A stretch of 47,568 nucleotides of DNA from positions 1 through 47,568 of the forward strand of contig JAIDSM010000224.1 in NCBI GenBank assembly GCA_029061225.1, given 5' to 3'. Positions 18,301 through 25,355 of this stretch are shown piece by piece. The position numbers and the translations under genes are program-made. The first letter of the stretch is position 1; each line of letters starts with the position of its first letter. The DNA is from Muribaculaceae bacterium (GTDB lineage Bacteria > Bacteroidota > Bacteroidia > Bacteroidales > Muribaculaceae). The notes beneath the pieces were generated by a model. That model was not told where the DNA came from and made no database searches. It saw nothing but the letters and a program-made list of their open reading frames with translations.

Positions 18301-18575
18301 CGGAGCTTGATTTCAAACTCCGAGCCGTAAAGGTCACGTTCACGATTCAACCGAGGGATATAAAACTCCCGCTTCTGTTTATCCGCCTTTTCGGTAATAA
18401 ATGATGGAGAAGTAAAAATAAAACGCAGTTCTGAAATATCTTCCAGCTTCTCCTTCAACTCCTGGAAAGCATAGATGGAGAAACTTGACGCAGCAATCGT
18501 CACCTTTGAGCCGGAGCGCAAGGTTGCAATCATATCCTCTTTAAGCGTCTTGTTGATGTTGTCTATGATTTCCAT
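15315..18575 (-). CDS. SNF2-type helicase with PLD-like N-terminal region
   Basis: A 1086-aa superfamily 2 DNA translocase of the kind found in multi-gene defence islands. The ATG at 18575 (MEIIDNINK) is chosen over a GTG four codons upstream. Seen: an N-terminal alpha/beta region (1-150; LRSGSKVTIAASSFSIYAF) resembling the phospholipase D-like part of such helicases, without a clear HxK motif; Walker A DSVGLGKT (267-274); DESH motif II (356-359); SATP motif III; and C-terminal helicase motifs ending in QRFGRIDRIGS (motif VI). It is first in the operon after a long structured leader, and its start codon lies in a hairpin. It is distinct from Res, so the operon has two translocating motors. 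Confidence 0.88.
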   Translation of the reverse strand: MEIIDNINKTLKEDMIATLRSGSKVTIAASSFSIYAFQELKEKLEDISELRFIFTSPSFITEKADKQKREFYIPRLNRERDLYGSEFEIKLRNELSLKAVAKECADWIRKKVCFKSNRTNAGMPAFATVDDTTYMPLNGFTTVELGCERGNQLATAINKLEAPFSQQYLQIFNQIWNDSGQLQVVTEQVLDNITNAYKENSPEFIYFVTLYNIFSEFLEDISEDVLPNEATGFKSSVIWNKLYNFQRDAALAIINKLEKYNGCILADSVGLGKTFTALSVIKYYENRNKSVLVLCPKKLHDNWVTYRSNYKNNPLVADRLRYDILYHTDLSRQSGQSNGLDLEHINWGNYDLVVIDESHNFRNGGKVTTDENDENPRENRYLQLMNKVIRSGVKTKVLMLSATPVNNRFNDLRNQLALAYEGDSSQMDAKLKTTSSLDDIFRQAQAAFNKWSKYPADQRTTGTLLEMLNFDFFEVLDSVTIARSRRHIEQYYDTSDIGRFPERLKPLSKVPKLTDLSKTVDFNDIFVSVSELNLAIYTPSDFILPSKLEKYTEPREDGRFGNLSRAGRERGIRQLMSINLLKRLESSVNSFRLTLERIRKYIATTIEAIDRLEARQSDTSMVCDYDFSYGLDFDEREDTVFIGNKKTKIALEDMDYIQWRDYLSKDLDNLNTLLFMLGDITPEHDSKLQMLVDVIREKFVHPINGKNKKVIVFTAFSDTAQYIYENIAPLVKERTGLNTALVSGDIEARSTLKLREKLDFNKVLTLFSPVSKDRTTLYPNLKEEIDVLIATDCISEGQNLQDCDYLINYDIHWNPVRIIQRFGRIDRIGSRNEKIQLVNFWPDMDLDDYINLKGRVEARMKVSVLTATGDDNPLTIEEQGDLKYRRDQLERLKEEVVDIEEMSTGVSIMDLGLNEFRLDLLEYMRSGVDIEHTPMGLHALTSARKDSPQGVIFVLKNRNNDINIDKKNRLHPFYMVYVKMHNSETVEGNVFINHLDPKGLLDVMRKLCKGKSEPIADLCRKFNAETRDGQRMGTYSRLLGDAISSLIKVKESTDLFSFLDGDSGSLFGNEVRGLDDFELICFLIIR

Positions 18576-18601
18576 AAAGGAGCACACACTTTCGCAGCCA
18601 T
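18563..18601 (-). CDS. Possible 12-codon leader peptide overlapping helicase start
   Basis: A short frame, MAAKVCAPLWKS then TAG, starts just after an AAGGAGC sequence (complement of 18604-18610) and runs across the helicase ATG at 18575 in another frame. The spacing between AAGGAG and its ATG is short (about 3 nt) and Bacteroidetes rarely depend on Shine-Dalgarno pairing, so it may not be translated. If it is, its stop codon 10-12 bases past the helicase start would suit translational coupling or opening of the overlapping hairpin. Confidence 0.3.
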   Translation of the reverse strand: MAAKVCAPLWKS

Positions 18602-18614
18602 CAGCTCCTTATGG
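18572..18614 (-). promoter_or_regulatory. Hairpin enclosing the helicase start codon
   Basis: Inverted repeat: 18572-18583 pairs with 18604-18614 (11 bp, one bulged A), loop 20 nt. In the mRNA the helicase AUG sits in the 3' strand and the AAGGAGC of the possible leader peptide in the 5' strand. Folding would hide the start codon, which suggests regulated initiation. Confidence 0.55.
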
Positions 18615-18670
18615 CAAATTCTTTTGATTAATCCTAAACGAAAGACGGGAGCCAATCACCAGCCCATTCC

Positions 18671-18955
18671 GCCGTTCGAGGCCTACCACAGCCCTAGCAA
18701 CTGAATGAGCAATGGTAAATGACCCCACGATGTATGCATATGCAGAATATGCCTTCCCAATCCGGATGGATTGAGTCGGAAAGATACATATACGTACCCG
18801 AGGGCATCTACTATTGCTTCATCCTTGGTTGCTATTCAAAGGTGGTAGTTTCGAACGGCCAAGAAATAAAGCGCAGTAAACGCCTTTCATATGTAAACGA
18901 ACCTCCCAATACCCGGTGACAGTCCTCTTCAGAGGCACCACGCATCGTGGGGTTC
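18671..18955 (-). ncRNA. Structured 5' leader RNA with interleaved long-range helices
   Basis: The gene-free stretch upstream of the helicase is transcribed, by promoter position, from about 18955 leftwards. The first transcribed bases form an 11-bp helix with bases 220 nt downstream (18943-18953 with 18722-18732, perfect). A second 16-bp helix with one small internal loop joins 18842-18859 to 18671-18689. The two helices cross each other, so they form either a pseudoknot or two alternative folds. Local hairpins are also visible: CCTCT/AGAGG near 18924-18935, CAATCC/GGATTG near 18758-18773, and GCATAT/ATATGC near 18736-18752. It matches no RNA family I can recognise; I looked for tmRNA, RNase P and 6S signatures and did not find them. 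Confidence 0.6.
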
Positions 18956-18960
18956 GATTG

Positions 18961-18992
18961 CAAATTTAGCAATAATTCCCCAATCTACCAAA
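18961..18992 (-). promoter_or_regulatory. Bacteroidetes promoter of the defence operon
   Basis: On the minus strand TTTG (18989-18992) and TAAATTTG (18961-18968) are 20 bp apart, exactly the Bacteroidetes primary-sigma -33/-7 pattern. The predicted start is about 18954-18956, precisely at the base of the long-range helix of the leader RNA. I find no comparably good promoter further down the operon. Confidence 0.75.
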
Positions 18993-19076
18993 TATATCCC
19001 TTAATAGATTTCATTTTTTACATGAGAATTTCCAACTTTTCTATCTCAACAATGAGAATAATTCAGATTTTTTATT

Positions 19077-19084
19077 TATCTTTG
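19077..19084 (+). promoter_or_regulatory. -7 element for the 19138 nitroreductase gene
   Basis: TATCTTTG fits TAnnTTTG. No clear TTTG lies 19-21 bp upstream. The 5' UTR would be about 48 nt. Confidence 0.5.
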
Positions 19085-19137
19085 TATTCAAGCAAAGAAA
19101 ATGTTTGATTAATACTTCCGTGTAATAGACATTAATT

Positions 19138-19884
19138 ATGGATAAGGAATATTTCAGCAAGCGGGCTACTGTCCGCAATTATGAGAAAAAACATATACCG
19201 GACAGTCTTCTAGACGATATTCTGGAGAAGGCTATGCGTGCTCCGACATGCGGCAACATGCAGCTATACAGCGTTATCGTTAACCGTGACCCACAACGGC
19301 TTGAGAGGCTCGCCAAGGAGCATTTCAACCAGCCGGCTGCGACGGGAGCGGATGTGATACTTACGATCTGCGCTGACTTCAATAGGTTTACGGAATGGTG
19401 TAATGCAAGCAACGCGAAACCGGGTTACGACAACTTCCATTCCTTTATGATGGCGTTGACGGATGCCGTCATTTATACCCAGCAGGTTGTCACTATAGCA
19501 GAAATGGAAGGCCTCGGCACCTGCTATCTCGGCACTGTCAACTATAACGCGAAGCAGATCTCTGAACTTCTCGAACTGCCGGAACTCGTTGTGCCTGTCG
19601 CATCCATCTCGCTCGGGTATCCTGCAGCAAATCCGGAACAATGCGAACGCCTTCCTCTCGCCGCTATCAAGCACGATGAGACATACAGAAAGGACTCAAG
19701 CGAGGAAATCGTTGAACTCTTCAAGGCCAAGGATGAGTTTCCCGACAATCGGAAGTTTGTGGAAGAGAATCAGAAAGATTCCCTTGCGCAGGTGTTCACG
19801 GATATAAGATATCCGGAGTCGGTAAATACAGCTGTTTCGGAATCATTCACAGCACTGCTTAAAGAGAAGGGCTTCCTTAAATAA
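19138..19884 (+). CDS. NADPH-dependent nitroreductase (FMN flavoprotein)
   Basis: A 248-aa nitroreductase-family flavoenzyme that would reduce nitroaromatics, quinones or similar using FMN and NAD(P)H. Seen: N-terminal KRATVRNYEKKHIPDSLL, the usual R-x-R/S-x-R-x-F/Y FMN-binding start; APTCGNMQLYSV (about 34-45, phosphate/FMN region); and GLGTCYLGTVNYNAKQI (about 125-141) with SLGYPAANPEQ. Length and the C-terminal extension fit the NfsA/FRP-like branch more than the short ones. It has its own promoter and is followed by a strong palindromic terminator shared with convergent recQ. Physiological substrate unknown. Confidence 0.88.
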   Translation: MDKEYFSKRATVRNYEKKHIPDSLLDDILEKAMRAPTCGNMQLYSVIVNRDPQRLERLAKEHFNQPAATGADVILTICADFNRFTEWCNASNAKPGYDNFHSFMMALTDAVIYTQQVVTIAEMEGLGTCYLGTVNYNAKQISELLELPELVVPVASISLGYPAANPEQCERLPLAAIKHDETYRKDSSEEIVELFKAKDEFPDNRKFVEENQKDSLAQVFTDIRYPESVNTAVSESFTALLKEKGFLK

Positions 19885-19893
19885 ATCTTGTAG

Positions 19894-19922
19894 TAGCGGA
19901 CGCACGAAGCGTGCGTCCGCTA
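19894..19922. terminator. Perfect GC-rich palindrome between convergent genes
   Basis: 13-bp perfect stem (19894-19906 with 19910-19922), AAG loop, between the ends of the nitroreductase and recQ genes; probable bidirectional terminator. Its core GCGGACGCACG is shared with the palindrome at 14251-14271 inside the DUF4391 gene, so it also looks like a member of a dispersed palindromic repeat family. Confidence 0.7.
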
Positions 19923-19935
19923 TCGTTCTAACTGC

Positions 19936-22119
19936 TCATTCATTTCCGTCAGGTTCAATCACCCTCATAAGGCTCCTGACCTTGGAATAGAGACCCGGAG
20001 TAATTCCGAAATTCTCCTCAAGATAAGGCTGAAGAGACTTCCTATCTCCATCTGTTTCGGATTCGATTCGAGGTGCGTGTTCTTTAATCAAAGCCGATAC
20101 TGTGCGATATTGCTCTTCCGGTACTATGCGCCAGATATCAATATTCTCTCCTTCGGCATAAAGACGGCATAGATGACCTGCTACGGTACTTCCGGCGATT
20201 CCCCGTATTCCTGCGATTGTGTCTACGTCAAGACCTTGGCGAAACATCAATAGAGAAATCCTGTCACTGATACCTTTCGGCAGCGTCCGCTTCATGCCTT
20301 TGGCCTCTCTGACCTTGACAAGAATCGGCTTGTAGTATTTGGCAAGTTTCACAAGACTCATTCCTTCAAGCCCGACGAGGTCTTCCGGCATCAAAGGCCA
20401 ACGCTCGGCTATCGCCTTTATTGTCACATCCGAGAATATCATATAGTCGGCCATATTCTCTGTCGAAGCCAGTTCTGCACGGAGTTCCTTGAGTTTCTCG
20501 GTAAGTATCTCGTTTGGTGTTCTGGTGTCTATTTCCTTTATCACCTGCCTGTGGGTTCGATGCTGCGCCAACTCTCCATAAACGGGTGCTGAATACTGAG
20601 CCAGTTCTATTTTCCTCTCCCCTTTCAGGACTTTCATTCCCGCAGGTGTCGGCCGCAGATGAAAATGATCCTCATAAGCCACTTCAATCAGACCGAGCTG
20701 AATCATCTGAAGGATATAGGCATGCCATTCCTGTGCGCCAATGTCTTTCCCTACGCCATATGTAGGGAGCATATTGTATTTTTTATCAATGATGTATTGG
20801 CGAGACATTCCGCGGAGTATCTCGATAATAACGTTCATACCCTCTGAACTCGCTACCCTTATGATGGCGCTGAGAGCCTTCTGAACAAGTATGGTTCCAT
20901 CGAATCTGGGTCTCGGATTGCGGCAGTTGTCGCAGTTGCCGCAGTCATGGTCCATATCCTCACTGAAATAGCTCAGCAATATACGACGCCGACAGACAGA
21001 GGCCTCGGCGTATTTCTGCATGAAGTCGAGTTTGCTGGCATTGATCTCCTTTTGTCCGGACTCATCCGCGAAACTTCTTCGTGTTATGATATCCCCGTAT
21101 GAATAGAAGAGGATGGCCTCCGCCGGTAGGCCGTCGCGGCCTGAGCGGCCAATCTCCTGATAATAGCTTTCAATGTTGCCTGGTATATTGTTGTGGACTA
21201 CCCACCGCACATTGCTCTTGTCGATGCCCATACCGAAGGCGATGGTTGCACAAATAGCCTGCAGGTTTCCGTTCACGAAATCTCTCTGCACCTTTTCTCG
21301 CTCTTCGGAAGAAAGCCCGGCATGGTAGCAACCCACCCTCAGACCGGCCTCACGAAGCTTCTCCGTCATTTTCTCAGTACCCTTGCGGCTCAGGCAGTAG
21401 ACGATACCGCAGTCCATCGGGTATTTCGCGGCAAGTCCCCTTATTGCATTTATCCTATCCTTCTGAGTAGAGCCGGATATCACACGTAGCGAAATGTTCG
21501 GACGGTCGAAAGAACCGATATATTTGAATGGATCCTTAAGTCCCAGCGAGCCGGATATGTCATCGCGGGTAAGACGGTCGGCTGTCGCTGTAAGAGCCAT
21601 GACAGGGATATCAGGCCATGTATCCTTAATACGCCTCAGATCTGTATAGACCGGCCGAAAGTCATGTCCCCATTGCGAAATACAATGAGCCTCATCCACC
21701 GCTACAAACGACAGCCTTATCGCATTGGATATCCAATTGATGTCGGTCAGAAAACGTTCGGGAGATATATAGAGCATCTTCAGTTCGCCCCGCATCGCTG
21801 CCTCATAAGTGGTGCGGTTTTCATGTTCTGGACGCAGCGAGTTGATTGCTCCGGCAGGCAATCCGTTGGCACGCAGAGCCGCTACCTGATCATTCATCAG
21901 TGCTATAAGCGGAGAGATTATCACACAGCAACCGTCAGACATAAGCGCAGGCAACTGAAAACAAATGGATTTCCCTCCACCTGTAGGCATCAGCACAATA
22001 GTGTCTCGTTTTGCAAGTATGGCTGAAATAGCCTCCCATTGGCCGGGACGGAAATCAGAAAAACCATAGTATCTGCGCATCGCCTCAAGGGCGGCCTCTC
22101 TGTCGGTATTCGTTTTCAT
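19936..22119 (-). CDS. recQ: ATP-dependent DNA helicase RecQ
   Basis: A 3'-5' DNA helicase for recombination repair and stalled forks. 727 aa, full length for RecQ. Seen: RecQ motif 0 (YYGFSDFRPGQWEAI), Walker A PTGGGKS (45-51), DEAHCISQWGHDFRP (142 onward, includes the RecQ aromatic-rich loop), motif VI EIGRSGRDGLPA, the zinc site (Cys in CRRRILLSYF, then CGNCDNC), a winged-helix RQC region and a C-terminal HRDC-like helical domain (LKELRAELASTENM...). A further helix-turn-helix-like segment (RQGLDVDTIAGIRGIAGSTVAGHL) follows. It has its own promoter and is convergent with the nitroreductase gene. It lies just outside the defence operon and is probably a housekeeping gene. Confidence 0.95.
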   Translation of the reverse strand: MKTNTDREAALEAMRRYYGFSDFRPGQWEAISAILAKRDTIVLMPTGGGKSICFQLPALMSDGCCVIISPLIALMNDQVAALRANGLPAGAINSLRPEHENRTTYEAAMRGELKMLYISPERFLTDINWISNAIRLSFVAVDEAHCISQWGHDFRPVYTDLRRIKDTWPDIPVMALTATADRLTRDDISGSLGLKDPFKYIGSFDRPNISLRVISGSTQKDRINAIRGLAAKYPMDCGIVYCLSRKGTEKMTEKLREAGLRVGCYHAGLSSEEREKVQRDFVNGNLQAICATIAFGMGIDKSNVRWVVHNNIPGNIESYYQEIGRSGRDGLPAEAILFYSYGDIITRRSFADESGQKEINASKLDFMQKYAEASVCRRRILLSYFSEDMDHDCGNCDNCRNPRPRFDGTILVQKALSAIIRVASSEGMNVIIEILRGMSRQYIIDKKYNMLPTYGVGKDIGAQEWHAYILQMIQLGLIEVAYEDHFHLRPTPAGMKVLKGERKIELAQYSAPVYGELAQHRTHRQVIKEIDTRTPNEILTEKLKELRAELASTENMADYMIFSDVTIKAIAERWPLMPEDLVGLEGMSLVKLAKYYKPILVKVREAKGMKRTLPKGISDRISLLMFRQGLDVDTIAGIRGIAGSTVAGHLCRLYAEGENIDIWRIVPEEQYRTVSALIKEHAPRIESETDGDRKSLQPYLEENFGITPGLYSKVRSLMRVIEPDGNE

Positions 22120-22169
22120 TTCTATCGATATGAGGTATTGGATTAATTTGCCTTATTGTCATTTTTACG

Positions 22170-22201
22170 CAAAATTACTATTTTTTACGGTGACATCCAA
22201 A
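22170..22201 (-). promoter_or_regulatory. Promoter of recQ
   Basis: Minus strand TTTG (22198-22201), 20 bp, TAATTTTG (22170-22177): full Bacteroidetes consensus, about 45 nt upstream of the recQ ATG. Confidence 0.7.
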
Positions 22202-22289
22202 GTTATTTTCAAAAAAAGACAATAAATCCGGATTATTTTTCATTATAATAATGACAATACTTCATTGAATGCTCAAATACATCATTAAT

Positions 22290-22883
22290 ATGGATTTTGA
22301 TAGCCTGCGTCAGCTGATGATATCCGACAGAACCGTCCGCCGCTTCGAAGAAGGCCGGAATGTATCTGTCGAAACGCTCGAAAAACTTGTGGAACTCACC
22401 CGCTATTGCCCGTCCGGAAGAAATGCGCAACCTTTGCGATACGTAATTGTTTCTTCTTCCGAAGAAAAGGAAAAAGTCTTTCCTCTCTTGAAATGGGCAG
22501 GATACTTTCAGGATTGGGACGGTCCGGAAAAGGGAGAGAGACCGGCTGCTTATATAATTCAATGTCTTGATACCAAATATGGCAAGGATTGTCTATGTGA
22601 CGATGGTCTGCAACTGGAGGCGATCACACTTGGCATGCGTACTCTCGGACTTGGCGGGTGCATCATAAAGGCTTTCAATGCCCCAAAACTCGCTGAGATA
22701 TTGGCACTTGACGAGCGATATGTACCTCGTTACGTGCTCGCACTCGGATATCCCGCTGAAGAGGTAAAGATAGAAGAAATGAGTATGGACGAGGATGCAG
22801 ACTTCAAATACTTCCGTACTCCGGACGGAGTGCATCACGTACCCAAACGTCCGCTTGAACAGCTCATATTGATGAAATCATGA
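22290..22883 (+). CDS. Nitroreductase family protein
   Basis: A 197-aa FMN-dependent nitroreductase-family protein, shorter than the one at 19138 and of a different branch. ATG at 22290 (MDFDSLRQLMISDRTVRRF) is chosen because the family's FMN-binding arginines follow directly; an in-frame ATG lies 21 nt upstream. Seen: DRTVRRFEEGRNVSVETL, RYCPSGRNAQPLRYVIV (FMN phosphate region) and GLGGCIIKAFNAPKLAEIL, with ALGYPAEEV near the end. Next come a GNAT and a GSCFA gene on the same strand with short gaps, a likely operon. Substrate unknown. Confidence 0.85.
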   Translation: MDFDSLRQLMISDRTVRRFEEGRNVSVETLEKLVELTRYCPSGRNAQPLRYVIVSSSEEKEKVFPLLKWAGYFQDWDGPEKGERPAAYIIQCLDTKYGKDCLCDDGLQLEAITLGMRTLGLGGCIIKAFNAPKLAEILALDERYVPRYVLALGYPAEEVKIEEMSMDEDADFKYFRTPDGVHHVPKRPLEQLILMKS

Positions 22884-22922
22884 TATTCTCATAAGTACCT
22901 TTTGATATTTACATACAATGAT

Positions 22923-23399
22923 ATGAAACTTTCAATACGCAAGGCTGAGGACCGGGACTCTGTTGAAATCATGGATCTCCTCCATCAGGTCAACGATATA
23001 CATGCCGACGGACGGCCCGACCTGTTCATTCACGGCAGCAGCAAATACACTCCTGAGGAACTGGCCGAAATCATAAAAAATCCAGATACCCCTGTTTTCG
23101 TCGCTATAAATGAGGAGGGAATTCTTGCGGGCTACTGCTTCTGCGTCATCGAAGACCATGCAGACAGCAACAATCTGCGCAAAGTCAAGACCCTTTATAT
23201 CGACGACCTCTGTGTAAATGAAAAATTCAGAGGCAGACATGTAGGACAGACTTTATACGGATTTGTCAAGGAATATGCTAAGGAGGAAGGATTCTACAAC
23301 ATCACGCTCAATGTTTGGAGCCGCAATCCCAATGCCATAAAGTTTTATGAATCCCTCGGTATGCAGGTCCAGAAGATCGGCATGGAGGAGATACTTTGA
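22923..23399 (+). CDS. GNAT family N-acetyltransferase
   Basis: A 158-aa acetyl-CoA-dependent acetyltransferase. Start at ATG 22923 (MKLSIRKAEDRD); a TTG seven codons upstream is a weaker choice. Seen: the beta4 strand YIDDLCVNEKFRG, the acetyl-CoA pyrophosphate loop RGRHVGQTLYGF (R/Q-x-x-G-x-A/G pattern), and the C-terminal NPNAIKFYESLGMQ typical of the fold. Amino-group substrate cannot be predicted. It is 39 nt after the nitroreductase and 4 nt before the GSCFA gene. Confidence 0.88.
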   Translation: MKLSIRKAEDRDSVEIMDLLHQVNDIHADGRPDLFIHGSSKYTPEELAEIIKNPDTPVFVAINEEGILAGYCFCVIEDHADSNNLRKVKTLYIDDLCVNEKFRGRHVGQTLYGFVKEYAKEEGFYNITLNVWSRNPNAIKFYESLGMQVQKIGMEEIL

Positions 23400-23403
23400 C
23401 ATA

Positions 23404-24387
23404 ATGAGATTCAGGACAGAATATACAGCCAATCAGAGCGAAAGGCTTCTCAATCCGGAAGAATCCATAGTGCTTATCGGATCATGTTTCACCGATAATA
23501 TCGGTGAGCGCATGCGTGCGTGCCGCTGGGCGGCTTATCCAAACGTCACAGGCACGCTCTTCAACCCCTCCTCCATCGCAAAGACTCTGGAGATTGCGTG
23601 CAAATGGGAAAATCATTTTGAAACCATAAAAGACTCTTTGGCGAATCGAGATCAACTGTGGATGTCGTGGCTTACTGACTCAGGGTGCACTACCTATAGC
23701 AAACGTGATACCGATGAACGGGTATTCAACAGATTTTTACGTCTTCGCGAACACCTTTCAAATGCACGTAGCCTTATCGTAACTTTCGGCACCTCCTGGA
23801 TCTATGAGCTAACAGACAGACCAGGCTATGTCGTCGCAAACTGCCATAAATTTCCAGCAGATACGTTCACTCGCCGCCGGCTTTCTGTTACTGAAATAGT
23901 TGAGGAGTGGGATCTGCTTTTAAAACTTATAAAAAACAGATATCCTAAAATAAGGGTAATCTTTACGGTAAGTCCCGTAAGGCATCTGAAGGACGGTTTT
24001 GAAGGGAACAGCAGGTCGAAGGCAGTTCTTCAACTTGCATGTGAGGAGCTATGCATTAGGAATGAGGACATTGAATATTTTCCATCATTTGAAATAGTAA
24101 ACGATGACCTTCGCGACTATCGTTTCTATGCATCAGATATGGTTCATCCCTCTCCGGAAGCTGTTGATTATATCTGGGAGAAGTTTCAAGACCGTTACCT
24201 TTCAAAAGAATCGCGCGCCCTGCTTGCAGAAGGAGAAAAAGTGACTAAACGTCTCAACCACCGCCCTATTCAGCACGGGAACAGCGAGTTGGCACAATAC
24301 ATGGCTTCACTTCATCATTCTGAGGCCATAGACCGCTACAATGCATTCATGAAAGACCATCCTACCTTGCTATATATCGATCAATAA
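23404..24387 (+). CDS. GSCFA domain-containing protein (SGNH-like)
   Basis: A 327-aa protein of the GSCFA family, named for its conserved Gly-Ser-Cys-Phe-Ala/Thr; here GSCFTDNIGERM at about residues 27-38. The family is related to SGNH hydrolases. Also seen: FGTSWIYE (about 130), the FTVSPVRHLKDG strand and DMVHPSPEAVDYIW near residue 247-260, which holds a Asp-x-x-His pair as in SGNH enzymes. ATG 23404 gives the normal family start; a longer frame would overlap the GNAT gene. No signal peptide. Role unknown, perhaps an esterase or acylhydrolase. A terminator lies just past its stop. Confidence 0.85.
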   Translation: MRFRTEYTANQSERLLNPEESIVLIGSCFTDNIGERMRACRWAAYPNVTGTLFNPSSIAKTLEIACKWENHFETIKDSLANRDQLWMSWLTDSGCTTYSKRDTDERVFNRFLRLREHLSNARSLIVTFGTSWIYELTDRPGYVVANCHKFPADTFTRRRLSVTEIVEEWDLLLKLIKNRYPKIRVIFTVSPVRHLKDGFEGNSRSKAVLQLACEELCIRNEDIEYFPSFEIVNDDLRDYRFYASDMVHPSPEAVDYIWEKFQDRYLSKESRALLAEGEKVTKRLNHRPIQHGNSELAQYMASLHHSEAIDRYNAFMKDHPTLLYIDQ

Positions 24388-24390
24388 ATC

Positions 24391-25041
24391 TCAGTCCTCG
24401 CCTTCCCCGGCGAGGGCTTTCTTCATGGCTCCGGGACTTATAACGCCTTGGAGCACGGTAGTGTCGTCGAAGACCATATAAGGGATAAGGTCGAAATCCG
24501 GTCGGGCATCGACCTCCTTTTCCTCAGCCTTGACCTGCTCGCCATACTCGTCGCTTTCAAGCACAGTCCTGACAGCCGCGCTATCAAGACCGCAATTCTC
24601 TGCTATCGAAAGAAGGACACTATGGTCGGAAAGTCTGAGATTTTCTATGAAGTTGGCATGAAACAGAGCGAAGTTCAGTTTGATCGCCGTTTCCTGAGTA
24701 CATGTGGCCTGCGCATACTCCATAAGCCTATGTGCGTCAAAAGTGCTGCAAACCTGTGTGGTGGCAAGTTTGTAGTCGAGTCCGACACGCGACGCCATCT
24801 TTGTGATCCGTTCCATAAGGTGTGCCGTCTCTTCCGCAGTGAACTTATGGCCGTCCATGAAGTGCTGCGTCATGGTCTCCACCGGAACAGCCGGAGCGTT
24901 AGGATCAAGCTGATAAGATAGGAAACGTATTTTGACTTTATCGGTAATACCCTGTTTCTCTATTATATCCATCAATTGTTTTTCACCCATATAGGAGTAA
25001 GGGCATGCGAAATCAGCCCATATCTTTATTTCCATAATCAT
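24391..25041 (-). CDS. DsbA family oxidoreductase (FrnE-like)
   Basis: A 216-aa thioredoxin-fold protein. Seen: redox motif CPYS (residues 13-16) after the strand IKIWADFA, the helical insertion with MTQHFMDGHKFTAEE, and the conserved end strand YMVFDDTTVLQGVISPGAM that contains the cis-Pro-type loop region. There is no signal peptide, so unlike periplasmic DsbA it is probably cytosolic, as expected for the FrnE group of disulfide isomerase/oxidoreductase or GST-kappa-like enzymes. Alternate ATG six bases downstream (25035). Ends only 3 bp from the convergent GSCFA gene. Confidence 0.88.
   Translation of the reverse strand: MIMEIKIWADFACPYSYMGEKQLMDIIEKQGITDKVKIRFLSYQLDPNAPAVPVETMTQHFMDGHKFTAEETAHLMERITKMASRVGLDYKLATTQVCSTFDAHRLMEYAQATCTQETAIKLNFALFHANFIENLRLSDHSVLLSIAENCGLDSAAVRTVLESDEYGEQVKAEEKEVDARPDFDLIPYMVFDDTTVLQGVISPGAMKKALAGEGED
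24396..24415 (+). terminator. Terminator after the GSCFA gene
   Basis: CCTCGCC (24396-24402) pairs with GGCGAGG (24409-24415), followed by GCTTTCTT. It lies inside the 3' end of the convergent DsbA-like coding region. Confidence 0.6.
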
Positions 25042-25140
25042 CTTATTAAGTATGTCTTCAAATATAACGCTTATTAAAATATGACAGTTCTACAGCAAAA
25101 TGTAAATTTTGAATAAACCATAGAATAGTCCGCGAAGCAT

Positions 25141-25268
25141 CGCAATGTGGTTCAAATAACGCCTTACTCAAGAATTCGAGTGCCCCAGTGTAGTTAGCGA
25201 CCTCCGGGCGCGTCCCGCGATGGCAAAAGGTAACTATGGCCATACTTTCTTATTTGAACCGCATTGCG
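25141..25268. repeat. Element bounded by 19-bp inverted repeats
   Basis: 25141-25159 and 25250-25268 are inverted repeats with one mismatch (18/19), 90 bp apart, between the divergent DsbA-like and CDF genes. Inside are a GC-rich stretch (25198-25222) and a short tagtta/taacta repeat. No ORF. It could be a non-autonomous palindromic element (MITE-like) or a long hairpin RNA. Confidence 0.5.
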
Positions 25269-25355
25269 AGACATCGGTTTATATGGGCTAATTCAGACTG
25301 ATTCTAATATCTCTATTGGTTCCTTAAGACGTTATAAAAGAAATGGCTATATTTT

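Noticed and set aside
18671-18955. Leader RNA as tmRNA, RNase P RNA or 6S RNA
   Set aside because: No tRNA-like acceptor end or resume codon region, no RNase P P4 signature sequences, and crossing helices do not fit the simple rod of 6S RNA.
18950-18960. GGGGTTCGATT as a tRNA T-arm
   Set aside because: No matching stem, no acceptor or anticodon arms around it; it is the base of the long-range leader helix plus promoter.
19138-22883. The two nitroreductases as a duplicated pair
   Set aside because: They differ in length and motif wording (APTCGNMQ versus CPSGRNAQ), so they belong to different branches.
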